A DNA stretch of 64,000 nt, taken from assembly GCA_963802095.1 (NCBI GenBank), contig CAWDHI010000001.1:434001-498000 (forward strand). Direction: 5' to 3'. The position numbers and the translations under genes are program-made. Source of the stretch: CAVVEQ01 sp963802095. Lineage in GTDB: Bacteria > Chloroflexota > Anaerolineae > Anaerolineales > Anaerolineaceae. Positions 52,421 through 61,345 of this stretch are shown here, in pieces. Below the pieces are notes generated by a model. The model saw nothing but the letters and a program-made list of their open reading frames with translations. It did no database searches and was not told the DNA's origin. Each line of letters opens with the position of its first letter. The stretch's first letter is position 1.

Positions 52421-53596
52421 CTATTTAAGGATTTCTTGCGATTGGTATTTTCGGGTGGGGTTAAACTTCTCCAGAATATGATTGTCACTTTCATTCAAAT
52501 TCCCTGAAACCATCCGTACAAGTAATTCGCCGATGCCGGGTCCCAGCATGAATCCTTGCCCGCACATGCCAGTCGCAAGAATCAATCCTTGCCTTCCGGG
52601 AACGTTCCCAACCAGAGGGAATCCGTCGGGAGTCATTGGGTAGAGCCCTCTCCAGGTTCGCCTCACGCGGAGGTGATGAAGACGGGGCATTACCTCTAAA
52701 AGTCTTCGGGAGACCATCGGCAGGAAATCACTGGTCTCCCTAATGTCGGTCCCCCAGATATTGGGAAGGGGGGTGATACAAAAAACAACTTGACCAGTGA
52801 AGTGTTGGTAGAAATAAAAATTTGATGAATCCTCTTTTGGGCGAATATCCACTATCATCGGTTTGAAAAACCTCTGGACAGGTTCTGTGATCGCTGCCTC
52901 ATGCGAATCCGGAAAAACGGGAATGTCAAAATTTAGAAGCGTTCCAAGTTCACGGGAATCACCACCAGCTGCAATAATTATGGCGGGGGCAAAATATTCA
53001 CCAGATGTGGTTTTTATCCCTTTAATATTTCCTCCTTTAGTAATAAATTCAGTGACTTGCTCTCGAAATCTGTAAGAAGCACCAAAACTTAGTGATCTGC
53101 GATAGAACGAGAGAATCGCAAGGAGGGGAGAGGCATTTCCGTCTTCCGGGCTGAATGTTCCCCCCAGCAATCCCTCAGGATTAAGATCAGGAACTATCTC
53201 GAGTAATTGATCCCGGTCAAACCAATTGATTTTCAATCCGAAATTCTTCTGTTCTGTAAGAAGGTTCTTGAGATTTATTTCCTCCTGCCCCCTGTAAGCG
53301 ACAAAGCAATAGCCACCTTGAAACCACTCAATATCGTCTCCGGTTAGCTCCTTCCAATGCGAAAAGATATCAATGCTGCGCTGGCAGATAGAAATCTTGG
53401 CAGGGTCGGAGTGCGTCGCTCTAATTCCTCCGATCGCGCGTTTATTCGATTTTTGACCCGGGGATGATTCTGCGTCGACAACGAGTGTTTTAAAACCTGC
53501 CCTAGAGAAAAAATAAGCTGCCGGTGTGCCAATTGATCCAGCCCCGATAATAATTACATCAAATGATTTGCCTGATTCGATTCGCGGATCAATCAT
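52421..53596 (-). CDS. FAD-dependent oxidoreductase, DAO/sarcosine oxidase beta-like subunit
   Basis: 391 residues from ATG 53596. FAD-binding FDVIIIGAGSIGTPAAYFFS with the ribose Asp in LVVDAESS; the DAO family middle; C-terminal LVGNVPGRQGLILATGMCGQ and GLYPMTPDGFPLVG motifs typical of sarcosine/proline/glycine dehydrogenase catalytic subunits. It oxidises a secondary or primary amine of an amino acid. It overlaps the alpha-like gene by 8 bp, so the two proteins are made together and probably form a complex (compare HcnBC, opine or D-proline dehydrogenases). The substrate is unknown. Confidence 0.87.
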   Translation of the reverse strand: MIDPRIESGKSFDVIIIGAGSIGTPAAYFFSRAGFKTLVVDAESSPGQKSNKRAIGGIRATHSDPAKISICQRSIDIFSHWKELTGDDIEWFQGGYCFVAYRGQEEINLKNLLTEQKNFGLKINWFDRDQLLEIVPDLNPEGLLGGTFSPEDGNASPLLAILSFYRRSLSFGASYRFREQVTEFITKGGNIKGIKTTSGEYFAPAIIIAAGGDSRELGTLLNFDIPVFPDSHEAAITEPVQRFFKPMIVDIRPKEDSSNFYFYQHFTGQVVFCITPLPNIWGTDIRETSDFLPMVSRRLLEVMPRLHHLRVRRTWRGLYPMTPDGFPLVGNVPGRQGLILATGMCGQGFMLGPGIGELLVRMVSGNLNESDNHILEKFNPTRKYQSQEILK

Positions 53597-55673
53597 CTTT
53601 ATAACCTGCAAATCTCGAAAGGGGGATTTCAACAAATAACGGACGAACGGTTGATTCCGTAATTATTTCGGATGATATTCCCTCCTCCCGGAAAATGCGA
53701 TTGATCAACGAAAGGCAGGTTTTTCCTCCGCATGCTCCCATACCTGCACGACATATCGCTTTTATTTCATTTTTATCCGTATACCCTTTGCGGATCAGAT
53801 CTCGAATTTCACCTGCAGATACACGTTCGCACCTGCAAACGATCGTTTCATTTTCTAAAGTCTGATCAAATGGGTGAAATTCACTTATTGAAGATAATCC
53901 ATTATGAATTACTCCTGCCACACTTTGCGCGATGGACTTTGGCACATTAACCTGTAATATCCAGGTTCCTTTAAAAGATTTGGCTCCAAGAATTCTATGA
54001 ACTGGGAAGGACCCCAAAACAGTCCCCCCAGTATTGACCAAAACAACAAGTTCTCCGTTTTTTGCTGAATCCTCCCCAAATTCAAGCGGGATCGAAACAA
54101 GCGGGTTGTCTGAATTTTTGCGGTAATCCACCAATGTTATTGCGAGTCCTGAGCAACCAACCAGGCATTTGAAACAACCTTTACAGGCACCTTCACTCCC
54201 GATAAATTGGGGGATTTCCCGAATGTCATCCTGGGCGATTCGGATCAACTCCTGTTGGCAAAGGCGTGAGCAAGGATCGCAGGGGATTTCCTGGGTGCAA
54301 TGGATTATCGGAACGACTCCAGTCCCAATCCTTCCATGAATTTCATCAATTCTGTGTCCCGGTTTAGACTTTAATATTTCTGCGCTTTTCATCCATTCTA
54401 CAGGGATTGCCAACCCGGTTTTTCCCAACCGGCGAGCTATTTCCCTTCCACGAATTTTGCCGGTTATCATGGCCGCCGAGGCTTCTGCAATTTCCTCCGC
54501 ATCGCCAGCGGCGTAAGACTCCATACCAAATTCACTGGCTTTCGCGAATAATTCATTAACAGGTTCCAATCCCACTGCAATCAATACAGAATCACATTCG
54601 ATGTTTTTTTCTGTTCCTTGGATGGGTGAAAAACTAGAGTCGACGGCAGCAATGGTCACTGATTCAACCCGTTCCCTGCCATTTGCAGCGAGGATAGTAT
54701 GAGATGTATATATAGGAACGCCAAATCTTGCAAGCTTATCCCTATGGACCAAATAACCACCGCATTGAGGAAGCGCTTCCGTCAAGCCGGCAACTGCAAT
54801 CCCGGCTTGGATCGCATGATATCCTGCGATCAGCCCAACATTTCCACCCCCAATGATAAACAACCGTTCAGAAATTTTGACCAGGTCCCGGTTGACGATC
54901 GTCTGGAATGCACCTGCTCCCATTACCCCAGGTAAGGTGTTGCCCTTGAACATCAGGGATTTTTCGCGCGCGCCGGTTGTTGATAGTAATATTTTCGGGC
55001 GAACAAGGATATATTCCTTTCCATCTTTAAGTACACCTACAGTCTTATCGCTGAAAACCGCAACAGCCACTGAGTTTTTCCATATCGAAACTGAGCGAAA
55101 TGAGGATAATTCACTTTCAAGCTTGGCTGCGATCTCTATTCCCCTTGTGCCTGCATAAACGTTCTCAACCGACCCAAAAAACCGGTGGGTCTGCAAGACC
55201 AGTTTGCCGCCCAATTGTCGTTTATCATCAACCACCAAAACATCAACCCCATTTTTTCCAAGCTCGATAGCTGCAGATAATCCTGCCGGGCCGCCTCCGA
55301 TGATCAAGACATCGGTTAAGATGGTGGAAATTGGAGTATATGCGCCAGATGAAAATCCATCGATTGGTAATTGCGGCAACTCTTCCATGGGTGTAACGCG
55401 CATCCCTGGTATTACCGTTACCATGCAGGACTTCACGGGTATCCCATCAGCAATTACAAGGCACTGCGAACACTGGCCATTCGCGCAAAATATACTTTGG
55501 GGAGATCCATCTTTTGGATGATGCCCAAGAACTTGAATGCCATGTGCAATTAATGCGGAAGCGATAGTTTCGTTTTCTCGGGCATAACAACTCTGATTCT
55601 GCCAGAAGAACTCAAACTGGGGAGGGGGAAGGGGCGAGAGGATGGGGTGACGATCTATCCGGTTATTCTTCAT
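53589..55673 (-). CDS. Fe-S/FAD oxidoreductase, large subunit of an amine or amino-acid dehydrogenase
   Basis: 694 residues, a multi-domain electron-transfer subunit. Residues ~15-95 are a [2Fe-2S] ferredoxin-like domain (FCANGQCSQCLV...SCM). Residues ~115-430 form an FAD/NAD(P) disulfide-reductase fold (VLIIGGGPAGLSAAIELGK, FIIGGGNVGLIAGYHAIQAG, SYAAGDAEEIAEA). Residues ~465-525 hold two cysteine clusters (CTQEIPCDPCSRLC, CKGCFKCLVGC) that look like inserted [4Fe-4S] sites. The C-terminus is a BFD-like [2Fe-2S] domain (CRCERVSAGEI...CRAGMGACGGKTC). It resembles HcnA+HcnB or sarcosine-oxidase-alpha-like fusions with extra clusters. Its partner is the overlapping 52421 gene. Confidence 0.87.
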   Translation of the reverse strand: MKNNRIDRHPILSPLPPPQFEFFWQNQSCYARENETIASALIAHGIQVLGHHPKDGSPQSIFCANGQCSQCLVIADGIPVKSCMVTVIPGMRVTPMEELPQLPIDGFSSGAYTPISTILTDVLIIGGGPAGLSAAIELGKNGVDVLVVDDKRQLGGKLVLQTHRFFGSVENVYAGTRGIEIAAKLESELSSFRSVSIWKNSVAVAVFSDKTVGVLKDGKEYILVRPKILLSTTGAREKSLMFKGNTLPGVMGAGAFQTIVNRDLVKISERLFIIGGGNVGLIAGYHAIQAGIAVAGLTEALPQCGGYLVHRDKLARFGVPIYTSHTILAANGRERVESVTIAAVDSSFSPIQGTEKNIECDSVLIAVGLEPVNELFAKASEFGMESYAAGDAEEIAEASAAMITGKIRGREIARRLGKTGLAIPVEWMKSAEILKSKPGHRIDEIHGRIGTGVVPIIHCTQEIPCDPCSRLCQQELIRIAQDDIREIPQFIGSEGACKGCFKCLVGCSGLAITLVDYRKNSDNPLVSIPLEFGEDSAKNGELVVLVNTGGTVLGSFPVHRILGAKSFKGTWILQVNVPKSIAQSVAGVIHNGLSSISEFHPFDQTLENETIVCRCERVSAGEIRDLIRKGYTDKNEIKAICRAGMGACGGKTCLSLINRIFREEGISSEIITESTVRPLFVEIPLSRFAGYKDD

Positions 55674-55806
55674 TTCAGAAATTTCCCAATAATTCTACCG
55701 ATATAGAACTCTCTCATTTTACCAAAATGTCTTATTAATATATTCGTATGATGAAGGAATAAGGCAGCATGTTACAATTTGTTGATTTTTATCCAGGAGA
55801 GTGAGT

Positions 55807-56778
55807 ATGATCCGAAGGATCGCAGTATTAACCAGCGGTGGAGATGCCCCCGGAATGAACGCGGCAATTCGAGCTGTTACCCGTTCAGGAGTTGCAAAAG
55901 GATGGGAGACTTTTGGAGTCCGTTTGGGTTATGAGGGGTTGATTTCTGGGAAGATTTTCCCTATGGGAAAACGAGATGTCGGTGGAATCATCCAGAAGGG
56001 TGGAACGGTACTGGGAAGTGCCCGTTGTCCTGAATTTAAAACCGAAGCCGGTCAGAAAATGGCGATCCGTTCGCTTAATGAAGCAGGCATTGACGCTCTT
56101 GTTGTAATTGGTGGAAATGGATCTCAAGCTGGTAACCTGGCGCTGCATAAGCTTGGGTTTCCTGTCGTTGGTGTGGCATCCACGATAGATAACGATCTTT
56201 ACGGCTCCGACATTACTATTGGAGTGGATACGGCCTTGAACATTGCGATCGAAGCAATTGACAGATTGAAAACCACTGCTTCATCTCATCAGAGGGCTTT
56301 TATACTGGAGGTGATGGGTAGAAATTGTGGATACCTGGCACTGATGGCTGGGATTGCAGGGGGTGCAGAGATGGTGATCATTCCCGAAGTCGAAACGAAT
56401 CCGGAACTTATCGCTGATGTTCTGCGAGAATCATATGAAAAGGGGAAATCACATGCGATCGTAATCGTTGCAGAAGGCGCAAAATACAATGCCCTTGCTT
56501 TGGACGTGTTCTTCAGCCAGCATCGGGAGAGACTTGGTTTTGAGCTTCGAGTGACGATCCTGGGTCACGTACAAAGAGGGGGTTATCCGAGTGCGTATGA
56601 TCGAATACTCGCCAGCCGCTTGGGTGCAGCAGCGGTGGAAGAGTTATCAAAAGGAAATTATGGCGTCCTGGTCGGAATGAGGAAAGGACAGATTGTTGCG
56701 ACACCGCTTGAAGAAGCAGTAAATAAAAAGAAGGACTTGGATCCCGAAATGATTCAATTAGCAAAAATCCTAGATTAG
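55807..56778 (+). CDS. pfkA: 6-phosphofructokinase
   Basis: 323 residues. The ATG at 55807 is seven bases from AGGAGA; GTG 55801 abuts that site. ATP-site VLTSGGDAPGMNAAIRAVTR, catalytic STIDNDLYGSD, MGRNCGYLALMAGIAGGAE, and the substrate-binding LGHVQRGGYPSAYDRIL. The glycine loop reads GGNGS with Asn104 where E. coli PfkA has the Mg-ATP-linked Asp103; such variants exist, so I still expect kinase activity. It phosphorylates fructose 6-phosphate in glycolysis. It stands alone, converging on prfB. Confidence 0.93.
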   Translation: MIRRIAVLTSGGDAPGMNAAIRAVTRSGVAKGWETFGVRLGYEGLISGKIFPMGKRDVGGIIQKGGTVLGSARCPEFKTEAGQKMAIRSLNEAGIDALVVIGGNGSQAGNLALHKLGFPVVGVASTIDNDLYGSDITIGVDTALNIAIEAIDRLKTTASSHQRAFILEVMGRNCGYLALMAGIAGGAEMVIIPEVETNPELIADVLRESYEKGKSHAIVIVAEGAKYNALALDVFFSQHRERLGFELRVTILGHVQRGGYPSAYDRILASRLGAAAVEELSKGNYGVLVGMRKGQIVATPLEEAVNKKKDLDPEMIQLAKILD

Positions 56779-56792
56779 GAATTCCCGCGGAT

Positions 56793-57876
56793 TTATTTCT
56801 TCAATTTCAAATAAGCTTCAATAAAGGGGTCTATTTCACCATCCAGCACTGAAACTGTGTTTGAGGTTTCAAAATCTGTCCGGTGATCTTTAACCATCTG
56901 ATAAGGGTGCAGCACGTAGGACCGAATCTGGCTGCCCCATTCGGTCTTAATATATTCACCCTTTAATTCCGCTAATTCTTTTTCCTGCTTCCTTTCATAA
57001 CTCTCCAGGAGCCGCGCTCGCAGAACTCGCATCGCATTTTCGCGATTTTGAAGCTGGGAGCGCTCATTCTGGCAGGAAACGACGATTCCAGATGGAATAT
57101 GGGTAATACGAATGGCTGTTGAATTTTTTTGGACATTTTGACCACCGGCACCAGAAGAGCGGAAGGAATCGATCTTGAGATCTTCGGTGTTTATTTGAAG
57201 GATCGGATCATCTTGAGAGGCTTCCGGGAGTACTTCAACCTGTGCAAAAGAAGTGTGCCTGCGATGAGCCGCATCGAAAGGCGAGAGGCGAACCAACCTG
57301 TGAACACCTTTTTCCGGTCTGAGGTATCCGTACACATTTTTGCCAGAAATAGCGATCGTGACGCTTTTGATGCCGGCTTCTTCGCCTTCGGTCTGATCCA
57401 AAACCTCGGTCTTATACCCCTTAGATTCCGCCCAGCGCGTGTACATCCGAAATAACATTCCTGCCCAGTCACAGGATTCTGTCCCACCTGCGCCTGAGTT
57501 TAAACTCAGGAAGGCGTTGCCTTTGTCATACGGGCCTGATAATAGCGTTTCGATTTCGAGAATTTCGAGCTGTTTGCTAATGGCATTCGTTTCAGTGAGA
57601 ATCTCCTCCTCAAATTCCGCATCGCCAGTCTGTGCCAGCTCCAGAATATTATTGGTTTTTTGCTGAATCTGATTCCACAGATCGACTTCCGATCGTAAAT
57701 CAGAAATCTTTTTCATAAGAGACTGGGCTTGAGAGGGATCAGACCAAATGGAGGAGTCTTCGGATTGTTTTGTTAACTCACTGAGCCGTTTTTCTTTTTC
57801 AGCGAAGTCAAAGATACTCCATCAGGTCTTGAATTCGGGATTTATACGATTCAAGCCTGGAAACCAGTTCCTGCAT
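56793..57876 (-). CDS. prfB: Peptide chain release factor 2, with programmed +1 frameshift
   Basis: 360 residues after frameshifting. The first frame starts at ATG 57876 (MQELVSRLESYKSRIQDLME) and stops at an in-frame TGA (57808-57810) after 22 codons. The site reads GGAG-TAT-CTT-TGA-C, the classic autoregulatory signal: an internal Shine-Dalgarno, slippery CTT and a TGA followed by C. The second frame continues DFAEKEKRLSEL, then the release-factor core with the peptidyl-hydrolysis motif SGAGGQNVQKNSTAIR and the recognition region. RF2 reads UGA and UAA, so low RF2 favours the shift. The ATG shares one base with the ftsY stop (TAATG). Confidence 0.95.
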
Positions 57877-58802
57877 TATTCCTCCACACTCATATCTGCC
57901 AAGATGCCATCCACAAATGCTTGACGGTCGAAAGGTAGAATGTCCTCGGGTTTTTCACCCATACCGATATAAATAACCGGGATCCCAAGCTCTTTCTGAA
58001 TGGCAAACACCATTCCTCCATGGGAGGAGGTATCCATTTTGGAGAGAATGATCCCGCTTACTTGAACGGCTTCTTTGAAATATTTTGCTTGTTGAAATGC
58101 ATTTTGCCCAGTGGCGACATCCAGAACAAGCCAAACTTCGTGAGGTGCATTTTCCAGTGATTTCCCTACAACACGGTGAACTTTTTTAATCTCTTCCATA
58201 AGATTGAAACGTGTGTGCAATCGGCCTGCAGTATCGATGACAAGAACATCACTGTTTCGTGAGGTTGCGGCTTGAACAGCATCGTACGCAACCGCACCTG
58301 GATCACTGTTGGGTTGACCGGAAATAACCGGAATCCCAAGACGGTCACCCCAGACCTGAAGTTGATCAATAGCTGCTGCTCGATAAGTGTCGGCTGCAGC
58401 AAGAAGAACTTTCAATCCCATTTGCTGATAAAGGCTTCCTAGTTTCGCGGCGGTGGTGGTTTTGCCGGAACCGTTGACACCCACGAAAAGGATGACTTCT
58501 GGATGATTCAAACGAGGGTTGAACTCCTGCGGTTGATCCAATCTTGAAAGCAGTTCCTCGCGAACAAGCGGAAAGAAGTCGTTTATTTTTATTATCCCCA
58601 ATTCACCTGTTTTCTTTTTGAGCGATGCAAGGATCGATTGTGTTGTTTCCAACCCCATATCTGCTTGAATGAAGACAGCTTCAAGGTCATCCCAAGTATC
58701 CGGGGTGACCTCAGAGGCCCCAAAGGTGGAAGCCAGGTGACCTATGGCGGAATTTCGGGTCTTTAATAATCCAGATTTCCATTTTTCTAACAAGGAGGGC
58801 AT
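57876..58802 (-). CDS. ftsY: Signal recognition particle receptor FtsY
   Basis: 308 residues. An N domain of helices is followed by the SRP GTPase: P-loop GVNGSGKTTTAAKLG, DTYRAAAIDQLQVWG, VIDTAGRLHTRFNLMEE, SKMDTSSHGG (G4) and VIYIGMGEKPEDI. It docks ribosome-SRP complexes at the membrane translocon. There is no long acidic A domain, as in many Gram-positive-type FtsY proteins. It lies between rlmN and prfB and is coupled to the latter. Confidence 0.95.
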   Translation of the reverse strand: MPSLLEKWKSGLLKTRNSAIGHLASTFGASEVTPDTWDDLEAVFIQADMGLETTQSILASLKKKTGELGIIKINDFFPLVREELLSRLDQPQEFNPRLNHPEVILFVGVNGSGKTTTAAKLGSLYQQMGLKVLLAAADTYRAAAIDQLQVWGDRLGIPVISGQPNSDPGAVAYDAVQAATSRNSDVLVIDTAGRLHTRFNLMEEIKKVHRVVGKSLENAPHEVWLVLDVATGQNAFQQAKYFKEAVQVSGIILSKMDTSSHGGMVFAIQKELGIPVIYIGMGEKPEDILPFDRQAFVDGILADMSVEE

Positions 58803-58826
58803 CGCGGCGATTATATCATGCTGGCA

Positions 58827-59888
58827 TCATTGCTTTAGCAGGCTATCCCGGTAAGCAAGCTGACCACACCCAGCTTTGATATCCAGTCCCATCCTGAGTC
58901 GCAGGGTGGCAGGGATCCCATTCTTCTGTAAAACCTCTAAAAATGATTTGGCTTTGGTTAGATCACTACCATTCTTATGGTAATGATCGGAAGGATTTAA
59001 TTGGATCAAATTTACGTGACATATAAGACCTTTTAGCAACAACGACAAATCCCTGGCCAAATCAACTGTATCATTCACATCATTTATCAGAGCGTATTCA
59101 AATGTTATCCTTCGCCTGGTGGTTTCGATGTATTCCCGGCAAGCGGCCAATAAATCTTGGACAGGATATTTTTTGTTTGTTGGAATAAGTTGATTACGCA
59201 GAAAATCATTTGGAGCGTGAAGGCTTACCGCAAGATTAACCTGGCTGTGTTCGCGGGTAAAACGCTGAATTCCAGGAATTATCCCCACAGTGGAAATTGT
59301 GAAGCGTCGTTCGCTCATCCCGAAACCTCTGGGATCATTTAGTGTGCGTAACGCTGACATTGTAGCATCGTAGTTTAGAAACGGCTCACCCATACCCATG
59401 ATCACAATATTTGTCAGATGATATTTGGTTGCTTTAAGGATTCTGGCTGTGTGTATAACTTGTTCGACGATAATACCAGGGGACAGATTGGAAATGAAGC
59501 CCATCTGGCCGGTTGCGCAGAACACACATCCGACCGGGCAGCCGGATTGGGAGGATATGCATAGCGTGCGCCTTTCCTTGTACACCATAAAAACGGATTC
59601 AATGTGGTCGCCGTGGTTTGTGCGAAATAAGAGTTTTTCGGACTTGTGATCCTTGGATCGTAACGACTGGACTGCGTCCAGCGATCGGAATCGATATGAA
59701 TCCGACATACGGTCGCGAAGTGTTTTAGGAATAGGATAAAAATCAACAGGATCCCCCCAAAGGTGTTTATAGACACCTTCCCAAATTTGGTTCACTCGAT
59801 ATTTGGGCTCTCCCATTTCCTCCAGGATACGGGCGAGATCATCCCATGTCAGGTCAAAAAAATTTTGTTTTTCATCAAGTCTTCCCAA
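58827..59888 (-). CDS. rlmN: 23S rRNA (adenine(2503)-C(2))-methyltransferase RlmN
   Basis: 353 residues, radical-SAM enzyme: cluster motif GCPVGCVFCATGQMG (CxxxCxxC), GMGEPFLNYD, and the second catalytic cysteine in LDIKAGCGQL near the C-terminus. Methylates A2503 of 23S rRNA and A37 of some tRNAs. The apparent start is TTG 59888 with a weak ribosome site; the conserved N-terminus (FFDLTWDDLARILEEMGEP) requires a start near there. Eight bases separate it from the HAD gene upstream. Confidence 0.93.
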   Translation of the reverse strand: MGRLDEKQNFFDLTWDDLARILEEMGEPKYRVNQIWEGVYKHLWGDPVDFYPIPKTLRDRMSDSYRFRSLDAVQSLRSKDHKSEKLLFRTNHGDHIESVFMVYKERRTLCISSQSGCPVGCVFCATGQMGFISNLSPGIIVEQVIHTARILKATKYHLTNIVIMGMGEPFLNYDATMSALRTLNDPRGFGMSERRFTISTVGIIPGIQRFTREHSQVNLAVSLHAPNDFLRNQLIPTNKKYPVQDLLAACREYIETTRRRITFEYALINDVNDTVDLARDLSLLLKGLICHVNLIQLNPSDHYHKNGSDLTKAKSFLEVLQKNGIPATLRLRMGLDIKAGCGQLAYRDSLLKQ

Positions 59889-59896
59889 TGAAGGAT

Positions 59897-60679
59897 TTAC
59901 CCCAGAATTTGGAGGAGGTCAGTAGCAATCAAATCAGGTTGCGGAGCCCAATTTTGTGCATCCTTTAGTGAGGAGACCCCGCTAAGGACCAAACCTGAAC
60001 GGCATCCGGCTTTTTGGGCGCCGAGGATGTCCGTTTCAAGCCGGTCACCGATGCCAATAATTTCTTCAGGAGCCAAATCCAACTCATCGAAGCAGAGGTC
60101 GAATAGGTAAGGGGAAGGTTTACCTGCAATAATTGGCTCCTGACCACTCGCAGCCTGAACAAAGGCAATGAACGGTCCGGAGCCAGGGATCAACCCTTCC
60201 GGTGTTGGAAACGTGAAATCGGGGTTAGTCCCGTAAAAAGGGATACCAGACCGAATCAGCATATTTGCTTTCTTGAATTTTTCAAATGTAATATTTCGGT
60301 CAAAACCTACTATCACAGCAAGGGGATTATTTTCGGAGAAGTAATAGCCTGCGGACTCCAAAGCGGTGAATGTACCCGTTTCTCCAATGATATACACTGG
60401 CCCGGGGGTTGGAAATCGTTTTTTCAAAAGATAGACAACAGCCATCGGTGAAGTGATGATCGAAGCGGGGGAAACGGATACTCCAAAACTCGCCAACTTT
60501 TCGGCAAATTGTTCCGGAGTTTTTGTTTGATTATTCGTAAGCAGGCGAACTTTGAGGTCGAGTTCCTCCATCCTCTGGAAGGCAAAAGGGAGATCAACCA
60601 GCGGTGTGTTATCCCGCCACAGAACACCGTCCATATCCAGTAGAACTGCTTTTACTTCAGGGTTAAGGTTTTTAATCAT
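59897..60679 (-). CDS. HAD-IIA family phosphatase (NagD-like)
   Basis: 260 residues. LLDMDGVLWRDNTPL (nucleophile), LLTNNQTKTPEQF (motif II), GKPSPYLFDLC (Lys) and GIGDRLETDILGAQKAG (motif IV), with a C2-type cap in the middle. Related enzymes dephosphorylate nucleotides, 4-nitrophenyl phosphate or sugar phosphates; the physiological substrate is unknown. It sits between clpP and rlmN in one direction, so it is probably co-transcribed with them. Confidence 0.9.
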   Translation of the reverse strand: MIKNLNPEVKAVLLDMDGVLWRDNTPLVDLPFAFQRMEELDLKVRLLTNNQTKTPEQFAEKLASFGVSVSPASIITSPMAVVYLLKKRFPTPGPVYIIGETGTFTALESAGYYFSENNPLAVIVGFDRNITFEKFKKANMLIRSGIPFYGTNPDFTFPTPEGLIPGSGPFIAFVQAASGQEPIIAGKPSPYLFDLCFDELDLAPEEIIGIGDRLETDILGAQKAGCRSGLVLSGVSSLKDAQNWAPQPDLIATDLLQILG

Positions 60680-60742
60680 GTTGTCCTAGTAAAATTGCCG
60701 GTAAAATTTCCCGGCAATTGAAATTCGAAATTCTCTGGAAAA

Positions 60743-61345
60743 TCATTTTGCGACTTTTAATACTTGATCGACAAGGCCATACTCGACTGCCTGTTCAGCT
60801 TCCAAATAAAAATTGCGGTCAGTATCCCGTTCTATCACTTCCAGGCTCTGCCCGGTGGAATCGGACATAATTTGAATCAGGCGGGCTTTAAGCCGAAGGA
60901 TTTCCTTCGCCTGGATCTCAATATCGGAAGCCTGACCTTCAGCGCCACCCAGTGGTTGATGCATGTGAATTGTGGCGTGAGGGAGGGCGTATCGCTGCCC
61001 CTTGGTACCTGCTGCAAGAAGGACTGTCCCGAATGAAGCAGTAACACCAACTGCAACAGTACTGATCTTGTTTGGGATCATTTTCATTGTGTCGTAAATA
61101 GCCAAACCGGAATAAATCTGACCTCCAGGTGAATTGATATACATCTGAATCATTTTATCCGGGTCTTCATGGCTTAGATATAGAAGCTGTGCGACAACAA
61201 CATTGGCAACCTGGTCGTCTATCGCCGTTCCAACAAAAATAATTCTTTCCCGGAGCAACAGAGAATAAATATCATACGCACGCTCACCACGACCGGATGA
61301 TTCCACGACCATGGGGATAACGGAATTGAATTTGTTATTTTTCAT
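60743..61345 (-). CDS. clpP: ATP-dependent Clp protease proteolytic subunit with Ser-His-Asn triad
   Basis: 200 residues, the normal length. Catalytic Ser104 is in VTASFGTVLLAAG and His129 in ATIHMHQPLGG. The third position, 49 residues after His in the ERDTDR-N-FYLEAEQAVEYGL stretch, is Asn178 instead of Asp. Listeria ClpP1 has the same Asp-to-Asn change and works only with a second ClpP. ATG 61345 follows AAGGAG and overlaps the end of tig by 11 bp; the tig-clpP order is standard. No clpX follows. Confidence 0.92.
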   Translation of the reverse strand: MKNNKFNSVIPMVVESSGRGERAYDIYSLLLRERIIFVGTAIDDQVANVVVAQLLYLSHEDPDKMIQMYINSPGGQIYSGLAIYDTMKMIPNKISTVAVGVTASFGTVLLAAGTKGQRYALPHATIHMHQPLGGAEGQASDIEIQAKEILRLKARLIQIMSDSTGQSLEVIERDTDRNFYLEAEQAVEYGLVDQVLKVAK

